Shown: in pieces, positions 1-6,544 of the stretch | Position numbering within the stretch: the first letter of the stretch is position 1 | Layout of the letters: every line of letters starts with the position of its first letter | Assembly: GCF_002210435.1 (NCBI RefSeq) | Contig: NZ_MZMV01000071.1 | Span: 1 to 32,845 of the forward strand | Direction: 5' to 3' | DNA length: 32,845 bases | DNA from: Micromonospora wenchangensis | GTDB lineage: Bacteria > Actinomycetota > Actinomycetes > Mycobacteriales > Micromonosporaceae | Made by a program: the position numbers and the translations under genes | Notes under the pieces: generated by a model | Databases searched by the model: none | Told to the model about the DNA's origin: nothing | Seen by the model: only the letters and a program-made list of their open reading frames with translations

Positions 1-1
1 G

Positions 2-151
2 GGATCACCCCCGCGTGCGCGGGGAGCAGCAGGAGCAGCGCAACGCTGCGATGGCCCAGATTGGATCACCCCCGCGTGCGCGGGGAGCAGCAGCAGGCCG
101 AGCAGGCCCGCTCGGCGACCCAGGGATCACCCCCGCGTGCGCGGGGAGCAG
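2..151 (-). CRISPR. CRISPR array 1 (type I-E-like), 3 repeats visible, cut by the window edge
   Basis: Three identical 28-bp repeats lie at 2-29, 63-90 and 124-151, separated by two 33-bp spacers (30-62 and 91-123). On the minus strand each repeat reads CTGCTCCCCGCG then CACGCGGGGGTGATCC, with an inverted CCCCGC/GCGGGG stem typical of type I-E repeats. A conserved AT-richer leader follows at 152, so the array is transcribed leftward and the newest repeat is at 124. The array runs off the left end of the window, so its true length is unknown. No cas gene is visible here. Confidence 0.96.
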
Positions 152-307
152 ACTTCTTGACCTGGGGCATTAAAGATCAACTGCGCTGCTTTCGTTCCCT
201 TTGGCTGACAGCCCGACCAGTGATCGGTCCTGCTTCCGCTGCTTGAAGTCCCTGCGGTGGACTTGCAGGGCATGGTACTCAATGCGGGTCCGGCTGTGGC
301 ATCGGTG
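152..307 (-). promoter_or_regulatory. CRISPR leader of array 1
   Basis: The core (TTGACCTGGGGC, TAAAGATCAACT, TTTCGTTC and TTTGGCTGACAG in order, about 157-215) is shared with the flanks of arrays 2, 3 and 4. Weaker similarity continues rightward: a CGGTCCTGCTTCCGCTG block near 225-241 and a GGTACTCAATGCGGGTCCGG block near 273-292 both have counterparts in the leaders of arrays 2 and 3. The leader sits next to the newest repeat, on the 5' side of the minus-strand transcript. It is the most diverged of the four. Confidence 0.8.
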
Positions 308-408
308 TGAAGGGGGTTCGTCATGGAGGTCGCGGACCGGTTGTTTCCTTGAGTCGTCGTCCCTTCATGTTGTAAGAACTCGAAGTGGGACGAACCTCTG
401 GAGGCTTG

Positions 409-1335
409 ATGGAGCGCTTACCCGAGCTGGCTGGTCGTACGGTTGAAGTGGTGAACACTCTCATGCTGGAGATCCGTCCCAAGCTCATGGAGGCCGCCTT
501 CTCTGGTGAGGCGGGTGAGGGTGAGAACGTCCGACACTCCGACAACTTTTTATCGGTTCACGACATGTGGATGCATGAGCGCTACCGCGAATTGATGAGT
601 CGTCACCTCGGCTCCTTCGTGTATGCCTCAGAGGAGGGCGAACCGCAGGTTGTCGGAACGGAAGAAGATCCGGATCTCTGCGTGCTCGTTGATCCACTCG
701 ATACCAGTGAACTAGCAGTACGCGGACTGCTCGGGTATACGCACGTCATGATCTATTCCCGTGCACTCGCCCGCCCAATCGTTTCGGTCGTGGGCGACAT
801 CTACCACCATGTTCGGCTCTATGTGGCGGCACGACACGACGACGGGAAGGACTGGGCATACGCATTCACCGCCGATGGCCAGTCTCGTAGGCTCAGGCAA
901 CGGCCGCACAAACGCCTATCGGAGTCTCTTCTCACGAACTTTCTCATGAAGCCGGGTGAGCGACTGGTTCCCTTGGCTTCTCAAAAGCGGCTGATGAGCG
1001 CCCTTGATGAGCCAGACGAGCACGGCAAGAGTCGCGGAAGGATCGGGGTCGACTTTGGTTCAGTGAGTCTATGTCATGTGGCCGCTGGGTTCACCGAAGG
1101 TGTGCTGGAGTTCGCCAAGGGTTTCGCTATTTGGGACCTGGCACCGGGCCACTACATTCTCCATGCAGCCGGCGGAGCTGTCATCGACCTGGACGGCCAG
1201 CCGGTTCCCCTCGACTACCACCTGCAATCCCTCCCAGACATCGCCAAGGCAATGGATCGAAGGCAGCAGTTCATCGCCGCCGGAAATCATGCACTAGCGC
1301 AAGAGGTGTTGCGTCATCTCGACATACCTCGGTGA
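409..1335 (+). CDS. Inositol monophosphatase-family (FIG superfamily) protein
   Basis: A 308-aa protein of the usual length for the Mg-dependent Li-sensitive phosphatase fold. The first metal site is visible as EEGE (residues 75-78). The second is DPLDTSE (95-101), a variant of the canonical DP(I/L)DGT in which the Gly is replaced. The C-terminal IWD...HAAGG segment (241-256) matches the WD...AGG motif. The substrate cannot be told: inositol phosphate, fructose-1,6-bisphosphate, PAP and histidinol phosphate are all handled by the family. The start is ATG 409 behind a good CTGGAGG at 397-403; an in-frame GTG at 385 has no better site. The gene stands alone between CRISPR arrays 1 and 2, and the degenerate repeat of array 2 begins 5 bp after its stop. 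Confidence 0.8.
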   Translation: MERLPELAGRTVEVVNTLMLEIRPKLMEAAFSGEAGEGENVRHSDNFLSVHDMWMHERYRELMSRHLGSFVYASEEGEPQVVGTEEDPDLCVLVDPLDTSELAVRGLLGYTHVMIYSRALARPIVSVVGDIYHHVRLYVAARHDDGKDWAYAFTADGQSRRLRQRPHKRLSESLLTNFLMKPGERLVPLASQKRLMSALDEPDEHGKSRGRIGVDFGSVSLCHVAAGFTEGVLEFAKGFAIWDLAPGHYILHAAGGAVIDLDGQPVPLDYHLQSLPDIAKAMDRRQQFIAAGNHALAQEVLRHLDIPR

Positions 1336-1340
1336 GCTCC

Positions 1341-1857
1341 AACCCCGAAGAGCATGCGCGGGGAGCAGTCCATGGACGCCTTGATCGGGGCGTAGTAGGC
1401 GGGATCACCCCCGCATGCGCGGGGAGCAGATCGGGCGGTGGCGCTCCGGGCCGGGGGCAGGAGGATCACCCCCGCATGCGCGGGGAGCGGATCCAGCAGC
1501 TGGGCACCGACGCCGGCAGCGCGGGATCACCCCCGCGTGCGTGGGGAGCAGGTCAGCAGGGCCAGCAGGGGCACGGGTCCGGACGGATCACCCCCGCGTG
1601 CGCGGGGAGCAGCTCAACGGCCTGGCGGACAACAACCCGGACGGAGGATCACCCCCGCGTGCGCGGGGAGCAGCGCTGGCCACCCGATACGGTGTTGGCC
1701 GTAGAGGGATCACCCCCGCGTGCGCGGGGAGCAGGAAAATCGAGATCGCGCGCCCGCCGGAGGTGGCGGATCACCCCCGCGTGCGCGGGGAGCAGCGCCC
1801 ATGCGTCCATGACGACGGGGGTGGTCCGCGGATCACCCCCGCGTGCGCGGGGAGCAG
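1341..1857 (-). CRISPR. CRISPR array 2 (type I-E-like), 9 repeats and 8 spacers
   Basis: Repeats (28 bp) start at 1341, 1402, 1463, 1524, 1585, 1646, 1707, 1768 and 1830. Spacers are 33 bp, except the last before the leader (1796-1829), which is 34 bp. The distal repeat at 1341 is degenerate over its first 11 bases, as expected of the oldest end. The three oldest repeats (1341, 1402, 1463) carry GCATGCG at the hairpin loop, while the six newer ones carry GCGTGCG. The repeat at 1463 also ends GCGG, and 1524 has GTGGGGAG. The leader begins directly at 1858, so transcription is leftward. Confidence 0.97.
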
Positions 1858-2110
1858 CTTGACCTGGGGCGCTAAAGATCAACTGTGCTGTTTTCGTTCA
1901 CTTTGGCTGACGGCTCGTTCATGGGGTCGGTCCTGCTTCCGCTGGTTGGGGCCGACGGTTGACGTACTGCGGATGGTAGTCAATGCGGACCCGGCATCGG
2001 CGTCTCACAGGCCAGCCGGTTTCCAGGCCGGCCGGCCCGTGGGCGAGCCTTTTGCTTCGTGGCGTTTGAGAGCGGTCCAGCGGCCGCCGTGGCCAGCACA
2101 CATCGGAGGA
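1858..2110 (-). promoter_or_regulatory. CRISPR leader of array 2, extended about 250-nt form
   Basis: The core leader is followed by a long conserved block ending near CAGCACACATCGGAGGA. By eye it is nearly collinear with 4897-5150 beside array 3, with roughly nine bases in ten matching. The leader joins the repeat three bases earlier than in the other arrays (CTTGACC, where the others have CTTCTTGACC). Open frames across the block on the minus strand show no recognisable protein, so it is treated as non-coding. The 145 nt between this block and the next gene (2111-2255) hold nothing recognisable. Confidence 0.8.
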
Positions 2111-2255
2111 GGCGGTGGGCAGCTTCGTCTTGCTTGCCGTACTGCCGACCGTCGGCCCCGCCGTGTCGTGGTGGTCGCTCAGCGGCCTCAACGGGTGGAT
2201 CCTTCGCGGGTGCTGGTGTGGCACGGTGCCGCCGCGTGGGGTCACCGAGGGTGCT

Positions 2256-2702
2256 TCATAGGACGTCGTCGAGGCCGTAGTTGTTCCACCAGGAGGGTCG
2301 GTGTTTGTGGAGTGTTCCGGCTTTGCGGGTGAGTAGTAGCCAGTTGCCGTCCAGGGTCAGCGCGGCGTCCTCTGGGCGGTCGGCGAGGAGGTGGGTCACG
2401 GCGGTGACCATGTGAGGTGTGGCTGTGCGGGACATGGCGTCCTTCGGTAGGTGGAAGACGATGTTGACGAACGTGGCGGGTTCCCACTCCCACTGTGAGC
2501 CGTCGTCGTCTTCGGCATCGAAGTAGCCGTTGCTGCCGCCGTAGATGCTCAGCGTGTACCCGCGCCTGTCTCGTAGGTCCGCGCTGAGCAGCCGAGGGTA
2601 TCCGGGCAGTGCCGACTCCTGGACGCCTTCCGGCGCAACGAGTTCGGCGACGTGCTCCAGCGGGATGTCGCCGGCCAGAGTCAATCGGTACTCGATAGCC
2701 AC
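2256..2702 (-). CDS. Small hypothetical protein, SitI3-like
   Basis: A 148-aa acidic soluble protein with no signal peptide or membrane segment. It opens MAIEYRLTLAGDIPLEHVAE and ends in an aromatic tail with WWNNYGLDDVL. The order of elements (an initial beta strand with YRLTLAG, a central YTLSIYGG, then FVNIVFHLPKD and a late GNWLLL strand) resembles actinobacterial proteins annotated as SitI3-family, named after a Myxococcus self-immunity protein. This assignment is from memory and tentative. The start is GTG 2702 with GAGAGGG upstream (about 2713-2719 on the opposite strand). It lies between CRISPR array 2 and the deaminase toxin module, so an immunity role is plausible but unproven. Confidence 0.65.
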   Translation of the reverse strand: MAIEYRLTLAGDIPLEHVAELVAPEGVQESALPGYPRLLSADLRDRRGYTLSIYGGSNGYFDAEDDDGSQWEWEPATFVNIVFHLPKDAMSRTATPHMVTAVTHLLADRPEDAALTLDGNWLLLTRKAGTLHKHRPSWWNNYGLDDVL

Positions 2703-2948
2703 CTGCTGCCTGCCCTCTCAGTCTCGCCGTACGATCTGAATGATCTCACCGCTGCGGGTCACCGCCGCGAGTTCTTTGGGCTGCGCCGCGGACATCCAGG
2801 CGCAGGAATTGGCCCGGCTCCACAGCCCCTCCCGAACCGGGCGCTCCCGCAGGAGATAATCTCCGGCCTGCGGCCGACTGATTGTCTTCAATGGCGACCA
2901 TCTCTACGCTTTTATGGCTGCGAGCGGACTCCGGGCGGGGGAGGCGTG

Positions 2949-3476
2949 ATGTCGCTGACCGACAGAATTGGTGTGGGCCTGCAGGCGATGGCGGCGGGCG
3001 TGGACCGATCGCAACAGGAGGCCGCAGCCGTCGATCATGGAATCGAACGGATCGGTGCCCGGGCGGTGGCCTCGGGTTTCGTGGGTATCAGGGTGGGGCT
3101 GGCGCGGGTGCGGGAGGTACTCGGCCAGGCCCGGTCCCAGTTGACAGGGGCGGCAGGAGTCCTGGGTGAGGCCTCTCGGCTGGTGGGCACCGTGGCACAA
3201 CAATCGTCGCCGCGCGAGACCATCACCGCGCTCACACCGGTGGTGGCTGCCCTGAGCATGGTGGACGGGCACGTGACCGCAGCGGCGTCAGCGGTCGAGG
3301 AGGCGCGGCGGCTGGTCACTGTGGCGTTGCAGGGTGGGCAGCCCGGCCCGACGCTGGCGCGATTGCAGCAGGTGCGGCAACACCTTGAGAGCGTCCGCAC
3401 CCGGGGGACCGAGACCCGGCAGCACGTTGACGCGGCACTGGCGCAGGCACAGCAGGTCGGTGACCTGGGAAACTGA
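2949..3476 (+). CDS. DUF6244-type helical protein, likely N-terminal part of the downstream deaminase toxin
   Basis: A 175-aa Ala/Gln/Arg-rich protein predicted almost wholly helical, with coiled-coil-like stretches (for example LQQVRQHLESVRTRGTETRQ). It resembles the Micromonosporaceae family DUF6244, found next to DddA-like toxins; that identification is from memory. The start is ATG 2949 behind GGGGGAGG (about 2936-2943). It ends ...GDLGN followed by TGA at 3474-3476. The last two sense codons with the preceding G form the heptamer GGGAAAC in the correct phase. The -1 frame entered there runs straight into the deaminase ORF. Alone the protein has no catalytic residues; it is likely a structural, trafficking or dimerising domain. 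The 246 nt before it (2703-2948) show no gene. Confidence 0.75.
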   Translation: MSLTDRIGVGLQAMAAGVDRSQQEAAAVDHGIERIGARAVASGFVGIRVGLARVREVLGQARSQLTGAAGVLGEASRLVGTVAQQSSPRETITALTPVVAALSMVDGHVTAAASAVEEARRLVTVALQGGQPGPTLARLQQVRQHLESVRTRGTETRQHVDAALAQAQQVGDLGN

Positions 3477-3510
3477 GCGCGGGCGGTGGCGAGGTCGGCC
3501 CGCCGCCCGC
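3467..3510 (+). promoter_or_regulatory. Candidate -1 ribosomal frameshift signal joining the DUF6244 ORF to the deaminase ORF
   Basis: The heptamer GGGAAAC lies at 3467-3473 and is read in frame as ..G GGA AAC before the TGA at 3474. This is the X XXY YYZ form used for -1 slippage (GGGAAAC is a known slippery site in retroviruses). After a 5-nt spacer, GCGGGCGG (3479-3486) can pair with CCGCCCGC (3503-3510), an 8-bp all-GC stem; GGC/GCC inside the loop (3488-3490/3498-3500) can extend it. A one-base backward shift continues as LSAGGGEVGPPPAISAAG into the deaminase ORF. Whether it functions is inference; a frameshift mutation or a sequence error would look similar. Confidence 0.45.
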
Positions 3511-3538
3511 CATTTCTGCGGCCGGCGCCGACCAGAAC

Positions 3539-4063
3539 GTGGCCCCTGCCTCCCTGGGCCACGTCACTGCGCAACCCACGCGGCAGTCTGCGGACACGCC
3601 GCGCCCGGTCGGCTCCGACTGGGAACCAGCCGATCCCGCTGCCCTGCCGGACAGTCTGCGCTCAGCCGCCGCCCGCATGCAGCCGCGTCCCGCTGGCAGC
3701 ACCCGTCCCACACTGGGCCTGTTCAACGGCGAGGAAGTCCACTCCGGGGGAGGTGACCGGTCTCTTGCCGCCGACCTTGACCACGATCCGCTGCGTGGCC
3801 CTCCGGTCACCTTCTACGACCACGCCGAGTCGAAAGTCGCCGCGCGGATGCGCCGGACCGGTACCGTCCAAGCCGATCTGGCCATCGACAACACGGTCTG
3901 CGGCACCAACGACCGAGACCAGACCTACCCCTGGACCTGCGACAAGATACTTCCCGCCATCCTGCCGCAGGGTAGCCGCCTGAGAGTGTGGGTCACCCGC
4001 GACGGCGGAACCACGTGGTGGCACCGTGTCTATACCGGCACCGGAGAGAGGATCACCCGTTGA
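3539..4063 (+). CDS. DddA/SCP1.201-like double-stranded DNA cytosine deaminase toxin
   Basis: The C-terminal domain carries the deaminase signature: HAE (residues 95-97 counted from GTG 3539; His binds zinc and Glu is catalytic), then C121 and C134 completing the zinc site, followed by DKILPAILPQGSRLRV, which matches the LP..LP.G..L.V strand of SCP1.201-like deaminases. The family includes DddA, which deaminates cytosine in double-stranded DNA. The start is uncertain. The frame is open from 3464 and codon-like from 3474, but GTG 3539 has no ribosome site. The N-terminal half is a Pro/Ala-rich linker. The protein may therefore be made by frameshifting from the upstream ORF. The stop overlaps the immunity start (TTGA). 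HAE and both Cys are intact, so the domain looks active. Confidence 0.8.
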   Translation: MAPASLGHVTAQPTRQSADTPRPVGSDWEPADPAALPDSLRSAAARMQPRPAGSTRPTLGLFNGEEVHSGGGDRSLAADLDHDPLRGPPVTFYDHAESKVAARMRRTGTVQADLAIDNTVCGTNDRDQTYPWTCDKILPAILPQGSRLRVWVTRDGGTTWWHRVYTGTGERITR

Positions 4064-4458
4064 CGCTGCTGCTACGCGACTACCACGGCCACACCTTCGA
4101 GCTGGCCGACGCCGAGGACGCGGGACGTCGCTTCGATGAGCAGATCGAGACGATCATGCCGCACGGGGGCTGCGGACAGACCCTCACCATCGGTACCCAC
4201 GACCAACCCGCCCTCCGCATCGACATCGACATCGATGCCGACCGGGCGGCGGTGCGCTGGCTGCCTGACGGCAGCTATGCCGCCGAGCGGCAACCCGACA
4301 CACCCATCACCGTGTACGAGTCGCCAGACGCCGGCCTGGTGGAAATCTCTGCCGAGATCGCGCGAGTGGCTCCAGCCGCCGCCCGGACCGCAGTCGTCGA
4401 ATACGTCACCACCGGCCAACGCCCCACCAGCATGCGCTGGCAGCACGACGAGCAGTAG
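4060..4458 (+). CDS. Imm1-family immunity protein for the deaminase toxin
   Basis: A 132-aa acidic protein. The start is TTG 4060, overlapping the toxin stop as TTGA and preceded by GGAGAGAGG (4043-4051), which implies translational coupling. An ATG-like start further upstream (3988) would lie inside the toxin and is not needed. The pattern of strands and the central LRIDIDIDADRAAVRWLPDG segment, with a late P.SMRW near the C terminus, fit the Imm1 family. Imm1 proteins neutralise SCP1.201/DddA-like deaminases and normally follow them directly, exactly as here. The expected role is binding and blocking the toxin in the cytoplasm of the producing cell. Confidence 0.75.
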   Translation: MTLLLRDYHGHTFELADAEDAGRRFDEQIETIMPHGGCGQTLTIGTHDQPALRIDIDIDADRAAVRWLPDGSYAAERQPDTPITVYESPDAGLVEISAEIARVAPAAARTAVVEYVTTGQRPTSMRWQHDEQ

Positions 4459-4558
4459 CCGCACCGACGAGGCCGCAGCGCAGGCCGTTAACCAATCACG
4501 GGACGACAGAGCCGCCCCGGCATGCGTGGCGAACGGCGCAGGCTCGTGCATCTGGGGT

Positions 4559-4893
4559 TGGTGGTCCCCGCGTGCGCGGGGAGCAGGGCCACGGGACGCG
4601 GCCGGTCGGGGGGGGCGTACCGGATCATCCCCGCGTGCGCGGGGAGCAGGTCCACCGCACCGACCCGGTGATGTGGATGTGTGGATCACCCCCGCGTGCG
4701 CGGGGAGCAGTGGTAGCCCAGGGGTGGCAGCTCCGGCAGTTCGGGATCACCCCAGCGTGCGCGGGGAGCAGGCAGAGGCCCAGACGTACGGGACTCCGAT
4801 CAGCGGATCACCCCCGCGTGCGCGGGGAGCAGTCGTGGTTGTCCCACAGGTACGTCATCGGGATCGGATCACCCCCGCGTGCGCGGGGAGCAG
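4559..4893 (-). CRISPR. CRISPR array 3 (type I-E-like), 6 repeats and 5 spacers
   Basis: Repeats start at 4559, 4622, 4683, 4744, 4805 and 4866. The distal one (4559) matches only over its last 21 bases, as in a decayed terminal repeat. The repeat at 4622 has ATCATCC and that at 4744 has CCCAGCG; the two nearest the leader are consensus. Spacers are 33 bp, except the first (4587-4621), which is 35 bp. All repeats have the GCGTGCG loop form. The leader begins at 4894, so transcription is leftward. The 100 nt between the immunity gene and this array hold nothing recognisable. Confidence 0.97.
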
Positions 4894-5150
4894 GCTTCTT
4901 GACCTGGGGCGCTAAAGATCAACTGTGCTGTTTTCGTTCACTTTGGCTGACGGCTTGTTCATGGGGGCGGTCCTGCTTCCGCTGGTTGAGGCCGACGGTT
5001 GACGTACAGCGGATGGTAGTCAATGCGGACGCGGCGCCGGCGTCTCACGCGCCAGTCGGTTTCCAGGCCGGCCGGCCCCGTGAGCGAGCGCTTGTTTCGT
5101 GGCGTTTGAGAGCGGTCCAGCGGCCGCCGTGGCCAGCACACGTCGGAAGA
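4894..5150 (-). promoter_or_regulatory. CRISPR leader of array 3, extended about 250-nt form
   Basis: The core leader (4897-4958) and following block are a near copy of 1858-2110 beside array 2, including TTGACGTACAGCGGATGGTAG and the run GTTTGAGAGCGGTCCAGCGG up to CAGCACACGTCGGA. The block ends exactly where a further degenerate repeat begins (5154). The neighbouring relic may therefore once have been the next array of a tandem array-leader series. Confidence 0.8.
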
Positions 5151-5153
5151 GCG

Positions 5154-5242
5154 TGCTCACCCCCGCGTGCGCGGGGAGCAGGCTGAAGAGGGCGGGATGC
5201 ACCTCACGATCGGCGGATCACCCCTGCGCGCGCGGGGAGCGG
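5154..5242 (-). CRISPR. Two-repeat CRISPR relic without a leader
   Basis: Two 28-bp degenerate repeats lie at 5154-5181 (first three bases changed) and 5215-5242 (CCCCTGCGCGCGC in the stem-loop, ending GCGG). They are separated by one 33-bp spacer (5182-5214), keeping the 61-bp period. No leader follows; the sequence turns instead into a methyltransferase gene fragment at 5278. It is probably the old end of an array whose leader side was deleted. Confidence 0.85.
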
Positions 5243-5277
5243 AACGTCGAAATACCGACATCGACGAAGGGCCGGGA

Positions 5278-5385
5278 GCCCTCGGGTGCCAGGCCGGATT
5301 GCGACGCACCACGGAGCAGATTCCGCTGGAGGCTTCACCCGCCGCCGGTCAGGCATTGCTTGTCAAGCCCGAATGGGCTGCCTGA
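5278..5385 (+). pseudogene. C-terminal fragment of a SAM methyltransferase, paralogue of the gene at 13742
   Basis: The frame ending in TGA 5383-5385 reads ALGCQAGLRRTTEQIPLEAS then PAAGQALLVKPEWAA. It matches ALGHQAGLRPTTQQIPLKTS and PAAGQALLVKPKW in the methyltransferase at 13742, and the DNA is alignable over about 105 nt. Only this tail remains; the catalytic part is missing and a CRISPR relic lies in its place. The fragment keeps a native-looking stop, which the 13742 copy has lost. Its end overlaps the 3' end of the minus-strand MazG-like gene. Confidence 0.75.
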
Positions 5386-5699
5386 CCGCCTGCGGGCGCA
5401 TTACCCAACCACACGATCCGACGGGAGAACCCTCCACGCTCGGACACCTTGGCCGTACGCAACCTCTCCAACTGGTCTCGATCAACACCAAGATCAATCG
5501 CCAGTGCCAGCAGAACTTCCAGAATGTCTGCCAACTCATGGGGGTCCTCCGAGTCCAAGAACTCATCGACCTCTTCGACCAGCTTGTCCCGCAACAAGCC
5601 ACGGTATTCGTCAGGGCCAGCGATCCTGGTTACCGGCTCCGCCCCCCGCTCGCGGACGATCTCCGGAATCTTGTCCCGGACCAGCTTGGCATGATTCAT
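5349..5699 (-). CDS. MazG-like nucleoside triphosphate pyrophosphohydrolase
   Basis: A 116-aa protein opening MNHAKLVRDKIPEIVRERG, the hallmark of the small all-alpha NTP-PPase family often annotated as phosphoribosyl-ATP pyrophosphohydrolase-like. The metal-binding helices show KLVEEVDEFL (EExxE-type, about residues 39-48) and ELADILEVLLAL (about 55-66, ExxD-type). Such enzymes hydrolyse (d)NTPs to NMP and pyrophosphate, and some serve in phage defence or house-cleaning. The core ends near GGFSRRIVWLGN. The last dozen or so residues are read through the antisense of the adjoining methyltransferase fragment, so the native C terminus was probably replaced by rearrangement. The start is ATG 5699. 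Confidence 0.85.
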   Translation of the reverse strand: MNHAKLVRDKIPEIVRERGAEPVTRIAGPDEYRGLLRDKLVEEVDEFLDSEDPHELADILEVLLALAIDLGVDRDQLERLRTAKVSERGGFSRRIVWLGNAPAGGQAAHSGLTSNA

Positions 5700-5894
5700 A
5701 GACCCCAGCCCCCAGCGCTATGACCGGCCCTCATGTCCCGACACCGTCCGCGAGTTCGGCCACCGGGCGAGAGTCTAGGCAGCCGGGTGGCAGTTCAACG
5801 GCCGGACACGCCCGCCTAAACGGACATGCAGCGCATGCAACCCAACGCACTTTGAGCAGCTCTACCCGTCACACCCGACTCATCTCATCGAAGG

Positions 5895-6105
5895 GGATCC
5901 CCCCCGCATGCGCGGGAAGCAGCAGTGGATCGAGGGTGCCGGCGACGGTGCCCGCGGATCACCCCCGCATGCGCGGGGAGCAGTGGACGAAGGCGTGGGT
6001 GGATGAACACGCCGCCGGATCACCCCCGCATGCGCGGGGAGCAGGCCCAGTACTGCGCGGTCTGGACGCCGGGCGGGGGATCACCCCCGCATGCGCGGGG
6101 AGCAG
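5895..6105 (-). CRISPR. CRISPR array 4 (type I-E-like), 4 repeats and 3 spacers
   Basis: Repeats (28 bp) start at 5895, 5956, 6017 and 6078, with three 33-bp spacers. All four carry the GCATGCG loop variant, the same as the oldest repeats of array 2. The distal repeat (5895) has GATCCCC and GGGAAGCAG changes. The leader begins at 6106. The short array suggests low recent acquisition. The 195 nt between the MazG-like start and this array (5700-5894) show no gene. Confidence 0.96.
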
Positions 6106-6262
6106 ACTTCTTGACCTGGGGCGCTAAAGATCAACTACGTGGTTTTCGTTCACTTTGGCTGACAGCCCGTTCTGCTTCTGCTGGTAGAGGCCGCAGCCGG
6201 GTGCCACACAGCATGGTAGCCAACGCACACCTCGGCGGTGGCGTCGTGAGCCGCCGCTTCTT
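6106..6262 (-). promoter_or_regulatory. CRISPR leader of array 4
   Basis: The core ACTTCTTGACCTGGGGCGCT, TAAAGATCAACTA, TTTTCGTTCACTTTGG and CTGACAGCCCGTTC matches the other leaders. Beyond about 6170 the match thins to short blocks (CTGCTTCTGCTGG, CATGGTAGCCAACGCA), so this leader keeps less of the extended 250-nt form than those of arrays 2 and 3. Confidence 0.75.
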
Positions 6263-6511
6263 TCATCGATGTTGACCATGGTCTGTTGGATGAAGAGACG
6301 GAGCTGCGTGATCTGGTGCCGAGGAGTTCGAGGGCGGTGGTGGCTTGGCGTTGGATCGCGTCGAGCGTCTTGGTGCTGGGGTTGTCGGTGGTGAGGGTGG
6401 TTTGTGGACGAGGGCTGGTCGTTCGTCGATGGTCTGCCCGGGGCACCAGGTGCGGGCGTCGGTGAGGGCGTGGCGTACGAGTGGGTGTCGTGGCGCGGCG
6501 AGAGTGGTCAC
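6263..6511 (-). pseudogene. 5' remnant of an HD-type hypothetical gene
   Basis: The first 36 or so residues of the frame starting at 6511 (MTTLAAPRHPLVRHALTDAR, then TWCPGQTIDERPALVH) resemble the N terminus of actinobacterial HD-domain proteins of the HPLVRHAL..AR.WC.G..ID..PAL type. After about position 6404 the frame turns into a Pro/Ser-rich low-information run and the metal-binding HD region is missing. I therefore call it a truncated gene. The family match is from memory. It is divergent from the next gene, with about 33 bp between starts. Confidence 0.45.
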
Positions 6512-6544
6512 TGTTGGTGCCCTTCCTGGTCATAGCATGGGTGG

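Noticed and set aside
1919..2245. Minus-strand ORF in the extended leader of array 2, with a partial copy at 4959-5141
   Set aside because: The two copies share a reading frame, but the sequence is Arg/Pro-rich with no known motif. It is better explained as a conserved non-coding leader block.
1071..2332. Long open frames across CRISPR array 2 (such as 1071-1862 and 1415-2332)
   Set aside because: The translations are periodic (ITPACAGS, SPPRARGA, HPRVRGEQ) because they read the repeats. They are not genes.
4136..5186. Long open frames across CRISPR array 3
   Set aside because: They show the same repeat-derived periodic peptides. The real features are the Imm1 gene, the array and its leader.
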